Below, in pieces: positions 1 to 9,396 of a stretch of DNA of 64,000 nt. Under the pieces are notes generated by a model. The model saw nothing but the letters and a program-made list of their open reading frames with translations, had not been told where the DNA came from and did no database searches. A program made the translations under genes and the position numbers. Position 1 is the first letter of the stretch. Each line of letters starts with the position of its first letter. The stretch comes from Cephalothrix simula (lineage: Eukaryota; Nemertea; Palaeonemertea; Archinemertea; Cephalotrichidae): the NCBI GenBank assembly GCA_035591015.1, contig JAXIUW010229173.1, positions 1-64,000 of the forward strand, given 5' to 3'.

Positions 1-4
1 TAGG

Positions 5-367
5 AAAAATGACCATGCTGAATGACGCCCCTAAAAATAAAGCCATCTTTTGACTATACTTAACGCCGAGATTAAGCGCCGTTGCTAGGGGTGTGGGGAG
101 CGCAGCAGCTCCCCACTTGGGGGAGGGTGAGGGGGACTAGTCCCCCTCACGAAGCCTCACTGCCGATGACGAGGAGTTTCTGCAATTTTGAGGAGGCTGC
201 CTCGGCAAGACAAGCAAGATACACCACCCTGAAAGGGTATTTCATTCGGACTAGCATCTCAGCTAAACAAGAGACCCCTCCTTGCCTTGCAGGAGCTTTG
301 TCTAGTTTTGCTGCCTCAGCTAGACAAGAGACACTCGCCCGATAAGAGCCTCATCTAGATTCGCCAC
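5..367 (+). repeat. Copy A of a ~360-bp dispersed inverted repeat
   Basis: This stretch matches the reverse complement of about 36395-36767 over most of its length. The best conserved parts are the first 30 bases (a block containing GACCATGCTGAATGACGCC), the hairpin GTGGGGAGC...GCTCCCCAC at about 92-118, and a perfect 24-base palindrome at 127-150 centred on ACTAGT. No real gene lies inside; the open frame across it translates the hairpins and is not convincing. It looks like a miniature, non-autonomous element or a large REP-like unit. Confidence 0.75.
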
Positions 368-500
368 CCCGGCCAAACAAGGAGCAAACCTTCCGATAGG
401 ACTTCTACTCGGGATTAACACCTCGGCGTGACGAACAAGAAACATCCATCCTTCCGACGGAGCTTCTACTCGGCATTAACACCTCGTAAAAACAAAATCC
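199..500 (+). repeat. Degenerate tandem repeat, period 53-61 bp
   Basis: Units start at about 199, 256, 313, 366, 420 and 481. Each opens with a variant of gCCTCgGCtagACAAGagac and closes with a variant of ctactcggattaac. The array begins inside the dispersed repeat and runs past it. The partner copy at 36.4 kb holds two or three related units, so the array probably belongs to the element. It is not a CRISPR: no constant repeat alternates with unrelated spacers. From 500 to 682 nothing is recognised. Confidence 0.6.
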
Positions 501-682
501 CCCACCCCAAAAATGCTTTACCTAAGCTAACCACCCTGACAGAGCAACCTCCCCCACCTTTCTAAGAAATGCACCCAATACTCCACGTTATTACCCTCAC
601 TCTGTAGCTACCTAAAATACCCATCGGATGACAGTTAAAACGAAGATGGAGCGGATAGCGCATTCTAAATTTGAATATAAAT

Positions 683-1687
683 TTAATAGAAAATAGTGCG
701 GGTGCGGTGATAGGGCTGGCTAAGAGAGTTTTGGCTCAGCCGCCATAGTATGCCATCAATTGCTTGAGCACTGATAGACTGACCTTGATCAAGACAGGCG
801 CAACGGAGCCATTCTACTGCCCAAATAGTTGCTGAACGAATGCTGATTTCTTCTGCGCTACCTTGAGGCAGGGGTTGTAAGGTGTCTACGGCATGAGCTA
901 GTTCTGGGCAGTAGTTTATAATGCCGTATTGGCGAAGCAATTGTGGCAGTTTGTAGTCGGCGAAGGCTGTAAGCAATGGCAATGAGTGGTGCTGGATGTG
1001 TCTGTCTTTGAAGTGTACCCAATCGGCAACAAAAATCTGGGCTCGCTTGTAGAAATAAACGTGCGTGTTGGTCGGGCTGTAAACGCACTCATCATGAAAG
1101 CTAGGTAGTTCGGCGATGATGTTCTTAACTATGGCTATTGCATCGCCTTGGGCTTGAGTAATCATATTCAAGACCCAGCCGTTCCATTTAGTTAGTAGCA
1201 CGTCAGCAAGCTCTTTAATATTCTTAAAACGATTCTCAAGAAGAGGAATCTCACCCACATCGCCTCTAAGAATGTTCTTCCAATCTTCAAGGGTAGATTT
1301 ATTTAGCCAATGCGCATCCCATAATGGCCACCCTTTTTGATAAATGGCATTGTGCAAAGCAATAATGAGAGCATTATAGCCATTATAAAGAGTTTGCTCA
1401 TGGCGCATTTGCCAACGATTTACATCATCCCAAAAACAGAAATTAAGAGCCTCAACCAGCATCAAATAATTAGAGAACTTCCAGTCGTCTAATTCACGGC
1501 AATGAAATTGTGCGCAAATGGGCAATAACTGTTGCGTGTCGGCGGCGATTATCTGCTTGGCCAGAGCAGTTACGTTGCCGCTATTCAGCTCTACAAAATC
1601 ATTATTGACTAATACCTTGGCAGTACTTGCATAAATCTGCAACGGATCAGCGTGGGTAGTGTTGAATAGTTTGGTCATATTCGGCAT
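683..1687 (-). CDS. Queuosine salvage protein, Qng1/DUF2419 family
   Basis: The protein has 334 residues, full length for the DUF2419 family. These enzymes are queuosine-nucleotide N-glycosidases that free queuine from salvaged nucleotides. Family hallmarks are visible in order: NFCFW near residue 83, a YNGY segment near 102, RAQIFVADW near 215, LTAFADYKLPQLLR near 240, PELAHAVD, and a C-terminal EEISIRSATIWAVE block near 280-293. There is no signal peptide, so it should be cytosolic. The family is best known from eukaryotes, with scattered bacterial members. It stands alone, divergent from the HNH gene. No good ribosome site precedes the ATG; an alternative ATG lies three codons in. The family call comes from motif memory and is fairly secure. 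Confidence 0.8.
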   Translation of the reverse strand: MPNMTKLFNTTHADPLQIYASTAKVLVNNDFVELNSGNVTALAKQIIAADTQQLLPICAQFHCRELDDWKFSNYLMLVEALNFCFWDDVNRWQMRHEQTLYNGYNALIIALHNAIYQKGWPLWDAHWLNKSTLEDWKNILRGDVGEIPLLENRFKNIKELADVLLTKWNGWVLNMITQAQGDAIAIVKNIIAELPSFHDECVYSPTNTHVYFYKRAQIFVADWVHFKDRHIQHHSLPLLTAFADYKLPQLLRQYGIINYCPELAHAVDTLQPLPQGSAEEISIRSATIWAVEWLRCACLDQGQSISAQAIDGILWRLSQNSLSQPYHRTRTIFY

Positions 1688-1872
1688 AATTTTAGGTGCA
1701 TGGGGTGATGAGCATCAATTTTGGCAACTGAGGTCAGCATTTGGTGTTTGATTGTCTTATGATGAACTGCTCTTATTGATTATGGCTAGCGGTTATTGTT
1801 TTGGGCCTGTACTGTTTAGTGCGTAGTGCTGGCTTTGATGTTGCCTTGGCTAGCTCTTATAATTCAAGCATT

Positions 1873-2154
1873 ATGCCCAGCATTAGAGAACATCGGCGAG
1901 TTTCAATCCGCAAAACTGAGCCACCCAAAGCGGCCGTTCGGAAACTAAAACAGACTCGTTGGTGGCGCCGTAAGCAAGAACACGGCGTATGTTTTTACTG
2001 TGGTCAAAACGTGTCAAAATCAGAATTGACGCTTGATCACGTTATTCCCATTGCGAAAGGCGGTGCTTCGACACGTAGTAATCTAAAGCCATGTTGTAAG
2101 CAATGCAATACAGCAAAAGGTTCGGCATGGGCTACAGAGTTTATCAAGGCTTAA
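1873..2154 (+). CDS. Small HNH endonuclease-family protein
   Basis: It has 93 residues from the ATG at 1873; an in-frame upstream extension to 1801 has no support. A basic N-terminus is followed by a compact HNH/zinc module: CFYCG, then LTLDHVIPIAKGG with the catalytic DH pair, then CCKQC. The four cysteines in two CxxC pairs would bind zinc. Such stand-alone HNH proteins are often housekeeping or phage-derived nucleases of unknown target. Its 3' end overlaps the next gene by 28 bases in another frame, so the two are probably co-transcribed. The substrate cannot be inferred. Confidence 0.75.
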   Translation: MPSIREHRRVSIRKTEPPKAAVRKLKQTRWWRRKQEHGVCFYCGQNVSKSELTLDHVIPIAKGGASTRSNLKPCCKQCNTAKGSAWATEFIKA

Positions 2155-4937
2155 AACTATTTCTACTGGTCTTTGTACTGGTTTCTGCACTGGTTTTCGG
2201 ACTGATTATGGCGAGCGAATCAGCTTATGCTCAAACAGTCGGCAAGCCTTTAGAGTATTCAATCAGCGCAACTATAAATTACCAGCAACGCAGCGTTCTA
2301 GGCTCGGTAGAGCTTAGTATTCCCGCCACTTATGCGGCCGGCGAAAGGTGTTTATATCTAGATTTACCGATGAATCGCTTTAGGGCTGAGGGCGATGCCA
2401 ATCTTTATTATCCAGCCTCGGGAACAATTTTTCCGGAATTTATTATCAGAGAATCCGTAGATGTGCAAGATCCTCTATTGCCGAGCGATTTTGAAGGCGG
2501 CTCTATAACCATTCAAAGTTTCCACGACAATAATGGCCAGCCTATAGACTATGAGTTATTAGCGAATACAACGCTTGATGCGGCCTACTGGCAGCAAGAT
2601 ACACTGCTCAAGTTTTGTCGCCCTGTAGAGCAGGATTGGAGCATCATGTTGACCTTTAGCATAGAACTACCCCGCCGCTATATTGATGGTTGGAATGATT
2701 GGGGAATATTCCTTGATAGATGGTATCCGGCTGCACTGGCCTATGAGGATGGTAATTGGATTTTTGAGGCTTCACCTGAGCCGGCAAGCATTAATCTTAC
2801 TGTAAGTACGGCTGATCAGGGTTGGTTAGTAGCGGCCTTTAATAATCCAGAACTAGCAGAAGCCAATACACAATACAGCTTTATGGCCGATAGAGTAAGC
2901 TCAATGCCCTTGCTGTATCTTACTGACGACTACCAAGAGCTTGAGAGTGCTACGGATCAAACTATAATCATCAAGCAGGATTTAGAAGAAGACCGTGATG
3001 CCCTAGCCTTCAAAATTGCCCAAGAAGGCTTGCAATTCTATGCAGAAACCTTTGATTTTCCGCCGTTAACAGCACCATTGTTGCTGATAGAAAGCCCCAT
3101 GCAGCGCGGCAATATGATTGTGCTGGGCTCACTGATTATTTTGCCTCAAGTGCACTGGAACATGGGGTCATTGCTTGATAGATTGTTTGCGATGCGCTTG
3201 ATTAAGTCTATTGGCGAGGTATACAGCAACACCTACTTAGCCTATTTAGGTTATGATGCCCGTTGGTTCTCTAACCTGGGAGGCTTTGCGACCCTAGAAT
3301 GGTTTGAGGAAGCCTATGGTGAAGAGGCCGGCCTTAATCCGTGGTTTGACTGGCTTAATCCATCCTTCCGTCAGCATATTTTAGAGAAATTACTCAGCAA
3401 TGATTCTAACAAGCGTTACAACCTGTTGGGGCAGTCTGGGCAGTCTGTTAGCCAGCGCATTTATAATGACCACGAAAGCCCTTTATTGCTGCGTAATATC
3501 TACCATAGTGTTGGCTCGGAAGCCTACCTAAAAACTCTACGGCAGCTTATAGCTGCTGATGAAAAAATCTATAACCAAGACTTAATTGCGCAACTAAATA
3601 AAGATATAGAGGCCGATTTAGCACAGCATGTGCAGCGTTCTTTAGTTCGGCAAGACTTAGATTACAGCATACTAGAATGGAATAGCGCAGAAGAACAGCA
3701 AGGCTATACAACAACGATCACCATCGGTATTAAGCCGCTTGATGCACCACGGATTCCGCTTGAGATAGAACTAAGCTGCGCCGATGACAGCACAAAAGTA
3801 CTAACTTGGAACCCCGCTATTCGCCAGCCAGATGCTCTGAATGAAGAAGCTAATCAGGCTGAATTCACTGCTCAGTTTAGCACCGACTGCGAGGTGGCTA
3901 GTATTGTGCTAGACCCCAACGAATACTTTATGGAGAATAATCGCCTCAATAATTATTCATCCACTAAAATTCGTATTCGGCCATTGGTGGGGTTATCAAA
4001 GCGTAGCGAGATATTGACTTCAATAGCCTTTCGCTTTGGTGGTAATGCTGTAGATGGCAATATATTTGGCGCAGGCTTGCGCATTGCTACTCCGGGAGCC
4101 AATCAAGAGCTACTTATTATGCCTTATTATGGTCAAAATACTGGATACAAGCTGTTTGACATCAACTATTCACACAATAATTTGCCTGTGCCGGGGTGGT
4201 TTATGCGCTTTGGTGCATCACGATTGGGCGGGACTGACCGCTATCAAATTGCTTTGGGAACAGGGATTAATCCGGCTAGATTCTGGAATATTAATACAGA
4301 GCTTAACCTTAGCGCATACTATATAAACTCGTACTTAAAATATAACAAGAAAAGCTGGTATAGCACCCTAAATTATTCTATTGCGGTCAGCATGAGCAGC
4401 AGACGCTACTTTGTTGAGCAGTATTTGAATATTCAGGCCGCCTTGCCGCAATTAAGTGCCAACACCTTCGCCAAGTTATATACCTATCATGAGCAAAGAT
4501 TGCACCTCAATAACTGGAATCTAATTGGCGCAAAAATGATTTATCAGGGCTCAGATAAAGCCACTCCAGCGCAATTTTTAGCAGGACTGGGCGGCCCTCT
4601 GGCTCTGCGAGGCTATCCTAGAACCACAAACCTAGTCTTCAATCAAATGTTGCTGGGGCAGTTTGATTATCGTTTGGTGCTTACCAGATCGGGCTTTGGC
4701 GGAACTCTTAGAGTTAATCGTGTTTCATTACTCTTAACATATGATGTGGGGCGAGGCTGGGCTGATAGCTTTAGTCATGCGCCAACCCGTCATAGCGTGG
4801 GTGCTGGATTGCAGATTGATCTAAGTTTTATTGATCTATTCTTCGCTCCGATACGCTTTTTAGTTGCGGTACCGCTTAATGATTCTCAATATATAAAACC
4901 CGTCTACACCATTTTTAATACGGTTAGTTTTTTCTAG
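2127..4937 (+). CDS. Outer-membrane protein: inactive M1-peptidase-like domain fused to Omp85-like barrel
   Basis: It has 936 residues from the ATG at 2127, chosen because AAAGG sits six bases upstream and a clean signal peptide (about residues 1-36, ending near AYAQ) follows. Residues about 40-230 look like a beta-rich N-terminal domain. About 280-480 resembles the M1 aminopeptidase catalytic domain: a WFSNLGGFATLEW segment aligns with the family's W-x-N-E-G-F-A-T region. The zinc ligands appear lost, because the HExxH position reads SIGEVYS and the ENEG glutamate reads Gly. From about 590 to the end there are alternating beta strands, an LRGY motif near residue 826 (the L/VRGY signature of Omp85 barrels) and a terminal aromatic (SFF). 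I infer a periplasmic M1-like sensor or chaperone domain anchored to a barrel. It converges on pmbA with a 4-base overlap. The exact family is not identified. Confidence 0.65.
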   Translation: MGYRVYQGLKLFLLVFVLVSALVFGLIMASESAYAQTVGKPLEYSISATINYQQRSVLGSVELSIPATYAAGERCLYLDLPMNRFRAEGDANLYYPASGTIFPEFIIRESVDVQDPLLPSDFEGGSITIQSFHDNNGQPIDYELLANTTLDAAYWQQDTLLKFCRPVEQDWSIMLTFSIELPRRYIDGWNDWGIFLDRWYPAALAYEDGNWIFEASPEPASINLTVSTADQGWLVAAFNNPELAEANTQYSFMADRVSSMPLLYLTDDYQELESATDQTIIIKQDLEEDRDALAFKIAQEGLQFYAETFDFPPLTAPLLLIESPMQRGNMIVLGSLIILPQVHWNMGSLLDRLFAMRLIKSIGEVYSNTYLAYLGYDARWFSNLGGFATLEWFEEAYGEEAGLNPWFDWLNPSFRQHILEKLLSNDSNKRYNLLGQSGQSVSQRIYNDHESPLLLRNIYHSVGSEAYLKTLRQLIAADEKIYNQDLIAQLNKDIEADLAQHVQRSLVRQDLDYSILEWNSAEEQQGYTTTITIGIKPLDAPRIPLEIELSCADDSTKVLTWNPAIRQPDALNEEANQAEFTAQFSTDCEVASIVLDPNEYFMENNRLNNYSSTKIRIRPLVGLSKRSEILTSIAFRFGGNAVDGNIFGAGLRIATPGANQELLIMPYYGQNTGYKLFDINYSHNNLPVPGWFMRFGASRLGGTDRYQIALGTGINPARFWNINTELNLSAYYINSYLKYNKKSWYSTLNYSIAVSMSSRRYFVEQYLNIQAALPQLSANTFAKLYTYHEQRLHLNNWNLIGAKMIYQGSDKATPAQFLAGLGGPLALRGYPRTTNLVFNQMLLGQFDYRLVLTRSGFGGTLRVNRVSLLLTYDVGRGWADSFSHAPTRHSVGAGLQIDLSFIDLFFAPIRFLVAVPLNDSQYIKPVYTIFNTVSFF

Positions 4938-6274
4938 CCAGAGACTTTCATAGAATCGATAGCTAAGGCCGGAATAAAGACAGAGCTTAAATTAGGCTGA
5001 TACGCATTCCCGTAATGACTGATTTTATGCAGTAAATCAAAAAAATTGCCTGATATAGTAACCTGCTCAATCGGCCGCACAATCTGGCCTTGCTCAACCC
5101 AAAACCCCTGAATGCCAATTGATATATCGCCGGTCATGGAGTTACAGCCGGCAGCACCCTCAAGTTTGGTCACCAGCAAGCACTGGGGATAAAGGCCAAT
5201 CAATTCTTCTAGTGAGTGCTGGCCACAGGGCATGCTTATATTATGCAAGGTGGTCTTAATGCCCGAGGCATAACCACGGGTGGCATGACCCGTAGAGCGT
5301 TTATTTTCACGCTGCGCCGTTTCATTATGATAAACAAAGTTTTGCAAAACTCCCTGCTCCACAAGGCTTAGTTTGGTGGTAGGTGTACCTTCAGCATCGG
5401 CATAAGACGAGGCCAGCGCACCTTCAAGGTGCGGATCAGAGCTAATATTAAGCTGCTCTGCGGCTATTTTTTTCTCTAGCAAGCCGGCGAGGCGAGAACG
5501 CTTTTTTTGGACTTCTTCGGCAGAAAAAGCTCCCAGAAACATTCCTAACAGCTGTGGGGCGCAGTGTTCATCAATGACAACCGGAAAATTTCCGCTGTTC
5601 ATGTTGGTTGCCGGCAAAAACTTACGGGCATCATCAACTGATTTTTGAGCAATGCGTACCGCTTGTTGAGGTTGCCATTGGCGAGAAATCCAGCTTTCAA
5701 AGCCGCTTTTAAGGCGGTCATTTTCAGCGAGCAGGCTTTGGCAATGGGCATAGGCCAAGTTTTGTTTTTGAGTGTAGGTAACACCATGGGTAGAGACTAA
5801 TCTAAAGCAGACTTCCTTAATGCCTACGCCCACAAAAGGCACTGATTTAACTCGGCTATCAGCACTGCGAGCAGTGTCTTCTATCTCAAGGCCAAACCGG
5901 CACATGTCTTCTATTTTAACGGCGTTCAGGCTTTCTGAATACAGCTTTAACTGAGCAGGGTCGGGGTAGTGTGCAGGGTTTTGATGCATAAATACCGGGC
6001 TGCTATCTTGCAGAGTCGCATTTTGACGAGCCAGCCCGAAGGCATCTTCTAGGTGCGTGGGGGTAATTTTTTCAGTATAGGCCAATCCAGTTTTGCCGCC
6101 CTCAATAATGCGGATGCCTAAGCCTTGCCCACGTGATTGGTCAACCTTTTCTACACGACCATTCAAAACCTTAATGCTGGTGCTTTGCTCATCTTCAAAC
6201 AGGCAATCGGCATTATCTACGTGCTGTTCCTTAGCCAAAGCCAGCACAAATTCAGTAGCTTGTTCGGGGTTCAT
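4934..6274 (-). CDS. pmbA: Metalloprotease subunit PmbA/TldE
   Basis: The protein has 446 residues and is the non-catalytic partner of TldD in the heterodimeric TldD/E protease, which trims leader peptides and degrades unfolded peptides in the cytosol. It matches the family over its full length: an N-terminal DNADCLFEDE region, a central GNFPVVIDEHCAPQLLG segment, and a C-terminal VTISGNFFDLL block typical of PmbA. It lacks the HExxxH zinc motif, as expected for this subunit. It starts immediately after the tldD stop with no gap, so the two subunits are made from one transcript. Confidence 0.92.
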   Translation of the reverse strand: MNPEQATEFVLALAKEQHVDNADCLFEDEQSTSIKVLNGRVEKVDQSRGQGLGIRIIEGGKTGLAYTEKITPTHLEDAFGLARQNATLQDSSPVFMHQNPAHYPDPAQLKLYSESLNAVKIEDMCRFGLEIEDTARSADSRVKSVPFVGVGIKEVCFRLVSTHGVTYTQKQNLAYAHCQSLLAENDRLKSGFESWISRQWQPQQAVRIAQKSVDDARKFLPATNMNSGNFPVVIDEHCAPQLLGMFLGAFSAEEVQKKRSRLAGLLEKKIAAEQLNISSDPHLEGALASSYADAEGTPTTKLSLVEQGVLQNFVYHNETAQRENKRSTGHATRGYASGIKTTLHNISMPCGQHSLEELIGLYPQCLLVTKLEGAAGCNSMTGDISIGIQGFWVEQGQIVRPIEQVTISGNFFDLLHKISHYGNAYQPNLSSVFIPALAIDSMKVSG

Positions 6275-7648
6275 CTAGCGTCCTCCAACCAAAATATTGT
6301 CAATCTTTAGGGTCGGTTGACCAACTGTGGTCGGCACCCAGCCACTTGATGCGCCACACATGCCTGCAGCCAGCTCTAAATCACTGCCAATCATAGAGAT
6401 TCGAGGCAGAATCTCGTAGCCCTTGCCAATCAGAGTTGCTCCCCGTACGGGGCGATCTATTTGTCCATTCTTGATTACATAACCTTCCTGAACGGCAAAG
6501 TTGAACTCGCCGGTGCTAGGGTCTACCGAGCCACCACCCATTTTGCGAGCATATAGTCCGTAGTCAATTGACTTAATCATATCGTCAATGCTGTCTGTGC
6601 CGGGGGCGATGTAGGTATTGCGCATCCGTGATACTGGCGCATAACGATAAGACTCTCGCCGTGCCGAACCAGATTTTGAACGACCTAATTGCTGTGCACC
6701 AATACGGTCGCTCATATAGTTTTTGAGGCGGCCATTTTCAATCAATATGGTGCGCTGGGCTGGAGTGCCTTCATCATCAATATTTAATGAGCCCCAATAA
6801 TGATCCATAGTGCCATCATCAATAGCGGTGAGTATCTCTTGAGCAATAAACTCGCCAACCTTGTTGCAGAATGGTGAGGCATTGCGCCTGATAGCCTCAG
6901 TTTCTAGGGGGTGTCCGCAGGCTTCATGGAAGATAACTCCGCCAAAACCATTGCCGATAATAACGGGCATCATTCCGCCCTCAATATAGCCCGCATCAGC
7001 CATGCGTAAAGCTGAGCTAGCAGCACTTTCGGCCAGTTCATCTACGGCTAGCTGTTCAAAAAACTCGTAACCGCCCAGTTTGCCAGGGCTTTCTGTGGCT
7101 ACTTGGGGTTCTGATTCTTTTTGAGCAATTGCAGCCAGACGTACTCGTGAGTATGACCGACTATCTTCAGCCCACAAACCCTCACTATTGGCGATTAATA
7201 TTGACCGCTGCTTCTCAGAGAGACCTGCCGTAACCTGCCGAATGTGCTGACTATGGCTGCGAGTTTTTTCATCAATCTGGCGCAGCAAGGCGGTTCTAGC
7301 CTGACCAGATACAGTGCTTGGAGCAATCCGTACAGCGTGGCGGTCTTGAATAACTTGCGGTGCTAAGGGCACAGACTTGGCCTTGGCCTTATCTTTGAGT
7401 GCCAGCGATAAGTTTTCAGCTAGTTCAATAAGGTCGCCCTCAACATTGGTGTAGCCGTAGGTAAAGTCATCTTTGCTGATGAGGCGTAGGCCAATTCCAA
7501 ATTGAGTTCCGCAACCCACGTCATCAATTTTTTGGTCTGACAAGCTAACGTTGCGCAGATTAGATTCTTCGGCAAAAATCTCGGCAAACTCGGCACCTCC
7601 CGACAGTGCTTTGTCTATTACAGCTTCTACTAATGTTTTGTTAAGCAT
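6275..7648 (-). CDS. tldD: Metalloprotease catalytic subunit TldD
   Basis: The protein has 457 residues and carries the zinc motif HEACGH within GVIFHEACGHPLETEAI, which defines the catalytic subunit of TldD/E. The remaining family landmarks are present: GGSVDPSTGEFNFAVQEGY and the C-terminal GMCGASSGW segment. It is the first gene of a two-gene operon with pmbA directly downstream. Upstream lies a 270-base AT-rich spacer before argH. A cytosolic role in microcin-like peptide maturation or peptide turnover follows from the family; no substrate gene is visible nearby. Confidence 0.94.
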   Translation of the reverse strand: MLNKTLVEAVIDKALSGGAEFAEIFAEESNLRNVSLSDQKIDDVGCGTQFGIGLRLISKDDFTYGYTNVEGDLIELAENLSLALKDKAKAKSVPLAPQVIQDRHAVRIAPSTVSGQARTALLRQIDEKTRSHSQHIRQVTAGLSEKQRSILIANSEGLWAEDSRSYSRVRLAAIAQKESEPQVATESPGKLGGYEFFEQLAVDELAESAASSALRMADAGYIEGGMMPVIIGNGFGGVIFHEACGHPLETEAIRRNASPFCNKVGEFIAQEILTAIDDGTMDHYWGSLNIDDEGTPAQRTILIENGRLKNYMSDRIGAQQLGRSKSGSARRESYRYAPVSRMRNTYIAPGTDSIDDMIKSIDYGLYARKMGGGSVDPSTGEFNFAVQEGYVIKNGQIDRPVRGATLIGKGYEILPRISMIGSDLELAAGMCGASSGWVPTTVGQPTLKIDNILVGGR

Positions 7649-7920
7649 AATTGGTTTCGGTTAGTGGTTAGTAATTAATAGTTAATGGTATGTATTGTGA
7701 GCACATATGACACATATTTATGACGATGTAATTAGGATTACGTATTGTGATTGTCTATTGTGGTCATTTATTGCAGTTATATATTGCGATTGTATAAGTA
7801 GCTATGTATTTATCGTATTGTATAAATGTATAAGTGTATAAATAATTATCTATTGATTGCGACACCCTCTAGTTTTACTTTTATTTAGATTAATTTAGAT
7901 TTATTTCGCTTTGCTTAGCT
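7649..7920. repeat. AT-rich degenerate repeat spacer
   Basis: This spacer between argH and tldD is strongly AT-rich. It is built of loosely repeated blocks such as GTATTGTGA, CTATTGTGG, ATATTGCGA and GTATTGTAT, spaced at roughly 15-25 bases, followed by GTATAAATGTATAAGTGTATAAA. No open frame of note is present. It probably carries the tldD promoter, but no single site stands out. Confidence 0.4.
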
Positions 7921-9396
7921 TCATTCAGCTTGATTGCAGGCATGGCGACACTGCTTTATAAACTGAGTTTGCCGAGTATGCCAATCTTTAACGGTGGCCA
8001 GCTCTGCCTCCATTGCCGAGACATGCTTCAAAACCTGCTCATGGGCAGGAGACCCGCTGTGCTGCCTCCATGACAGAACTCGCTCTTTGTCTGATAGCTC
8101 CGCAAGTGCTGCGGCAATCTTGCTACCATCTAAGCCGGCCTCAGTGGCGGCTTGCAGAGCATTTTCAGGGCTAATTTGCCGCTGGGGATGGGCTAACTCT
8201 ACGGCTCGGGCAGCAATGCCATAGGTGCTACGGAAGGGTAAGTTAGTTTGGCGAGCGATAAGATCAGCCAAGTCGGTGGCTGTTACAAAGTCTTGCTCAA
8301 GGCGTTCTTGCATAACCTGCTGATTAACCTCCATTTTAGCGAATACCTTGGCGAGAATTAGCGGAGTTTTTTCTGCAGTATCAAATATGTCCATAATCAA
8401 ATGCTTAGAGCTTTGCATCGTCCGATGATAGCCGGTAATCATGGCGGTAGTCAGGTTCATCAGTGTGCTGTTTAATCCGTTCAGCACGGCCGCCTTGGCA
8501 TTGATAACCTCGGCAAAGTCTGGATTACGCTTTTGAGGCATCACCGAAGACCCCGTCGTATGATTAGTATCAAAACGAAAAAAACCCCAGTATGAGTGAG
8601 AAAAAAGAATTAAATCTTGGGCAATCTTAGAAAAATGATTAAAAAGCGTGGCAATGGCAAAGCCAACTTCGGCCTCCATTTCACCACGAGAGCTGATGCA
8701 ATCAAGAGTATTAACTTGCAAGCCTTCAAAACCCAGCAATTCGGCCAGTAGTTCACGATCAATCGGCCATGATGTTCCATAAGATGCCGCCGCTCCTAAT
8801 GGACAAAGATTAAGACCATGATAAGCCACCTTCAGCCTTTTCAAATCACGCAATAGGGCTTGCAGGTAGGCACTTAGCCAATGCCCCCAGCTGGTAATCA
8901 CTGCGGGTTGCAGGTGGGTAAAGCCCGGCATAAGAGTTTTTGAGTGCTGGCGTGCCTCTGCCGCAAAAACTTCACCAAGGCCGATGCATTCTTCAATCAA
9001 TTTAAGCAGTTCAGTGCGCATATAGAGGCGCATATCAGCCAATACAAGGTCGTTACGACTGCGTCCGGCATGGAGCTTTCCGCCAAGTTCAATGCCAAGC
9101 TGTGCGACTACAAAGCCTTCTACCGTGCTATGAATATCTTCACTCAGCGCAAGCTGGCCTTGCTCTAGCTGGGTTAGGCACTGTTTAAGTGCCTTTAATA
9201 GTGAGCTTTTTTCTGTAGCGGTCAGCACTTTTTGTTGCGCAAGCATTAGCACCTGCGCTTGAGAACACCAAATATCGTAGTCAGCGAGGCGCTGGTCGGC
9301 AATAGTGGTGGGTTTTAGGTCTCGGTCGGCGCAGTACTCTATAAATTCTTGGTCAATAGAAATAGACTTGCCGTGTTGCCAAGTTGGATTAGTCAT
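7921..9396 (-). CDS. argH: Argininosuccinate lyase
   Basis: The protein has 491 residues and catalyses the last step of arginine synthesis, splitting argininosuccinate into arginine and fumarate in the cytosol. The fumarase/aspartase signature GSSVMPQKRNPDFAEV is intact (near residues 281-296), as are HAGRSRNDLV and the TGYHRTMQSSK segment. The start ATG overlaps the stop of the upstream permease gene (TAAATG), so translation is likely coupled. It is slightly longer than the usual ~460 residues because of its N- and C-terminal extensions. Together with the ArgA-like gene at 51 kb it suggests arginine prototrophy. Confidence 0.95.
   Translation of the reverse strand: MTNPTWQHGKSISIDQEFIEYCADRDLKPTTIADQRLADYDIWCSQAQVLMLAQQKVLTATEKSSLLKALKQCLTQLEQGQLALSEDIHSTVEGFVVAQLGIELGGKLHAGRSRNDLVLADMRLYMRTELLKLIEECIGLGEVFAAEARQHSKTLMPGFTHLQPAVITSWGHWLSAYLQALLRDLKRLKVAYHGLNLCPLGAAASYGTSWPIDRELLAELLGFEGLQVNTLDCISSRGEMEAEVGFAIATLFNHFSKIAQDLILFSHSYWGFFRFDTNHTTGSSVMPQKRNPDFAEVINAKAAVLNGLNSTLMNLTTAMITGYHRTMQSSKHLIMDIFDTAEKTPLILAKVFAKMEVNQQVMQERLEQDFVTATDLADLIARQTNLPFRSTYGIAARAVELAHPQRQISPENALQAATEAGLDGSKIAAALAELSDKERVLSWRQHSGSPAHEQVLKHVSAMEAELATVKDWHTRQTQFIKQCRHACNQAE

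Noticed and set aside
82-345. 87-codon plus-strand frame over the dispersed repeat
   Set aside because: It translates the hairpins and tandem units; the matching frame in copy B (36447-36644) runs through the same repeats, and neither has a ribosome site.
199-500. CRISPR array
   Set aside because: Units of 53-61 bases are degenerate throughout; there is no constant repeat with unrelated spacers and no cas gene in the window.
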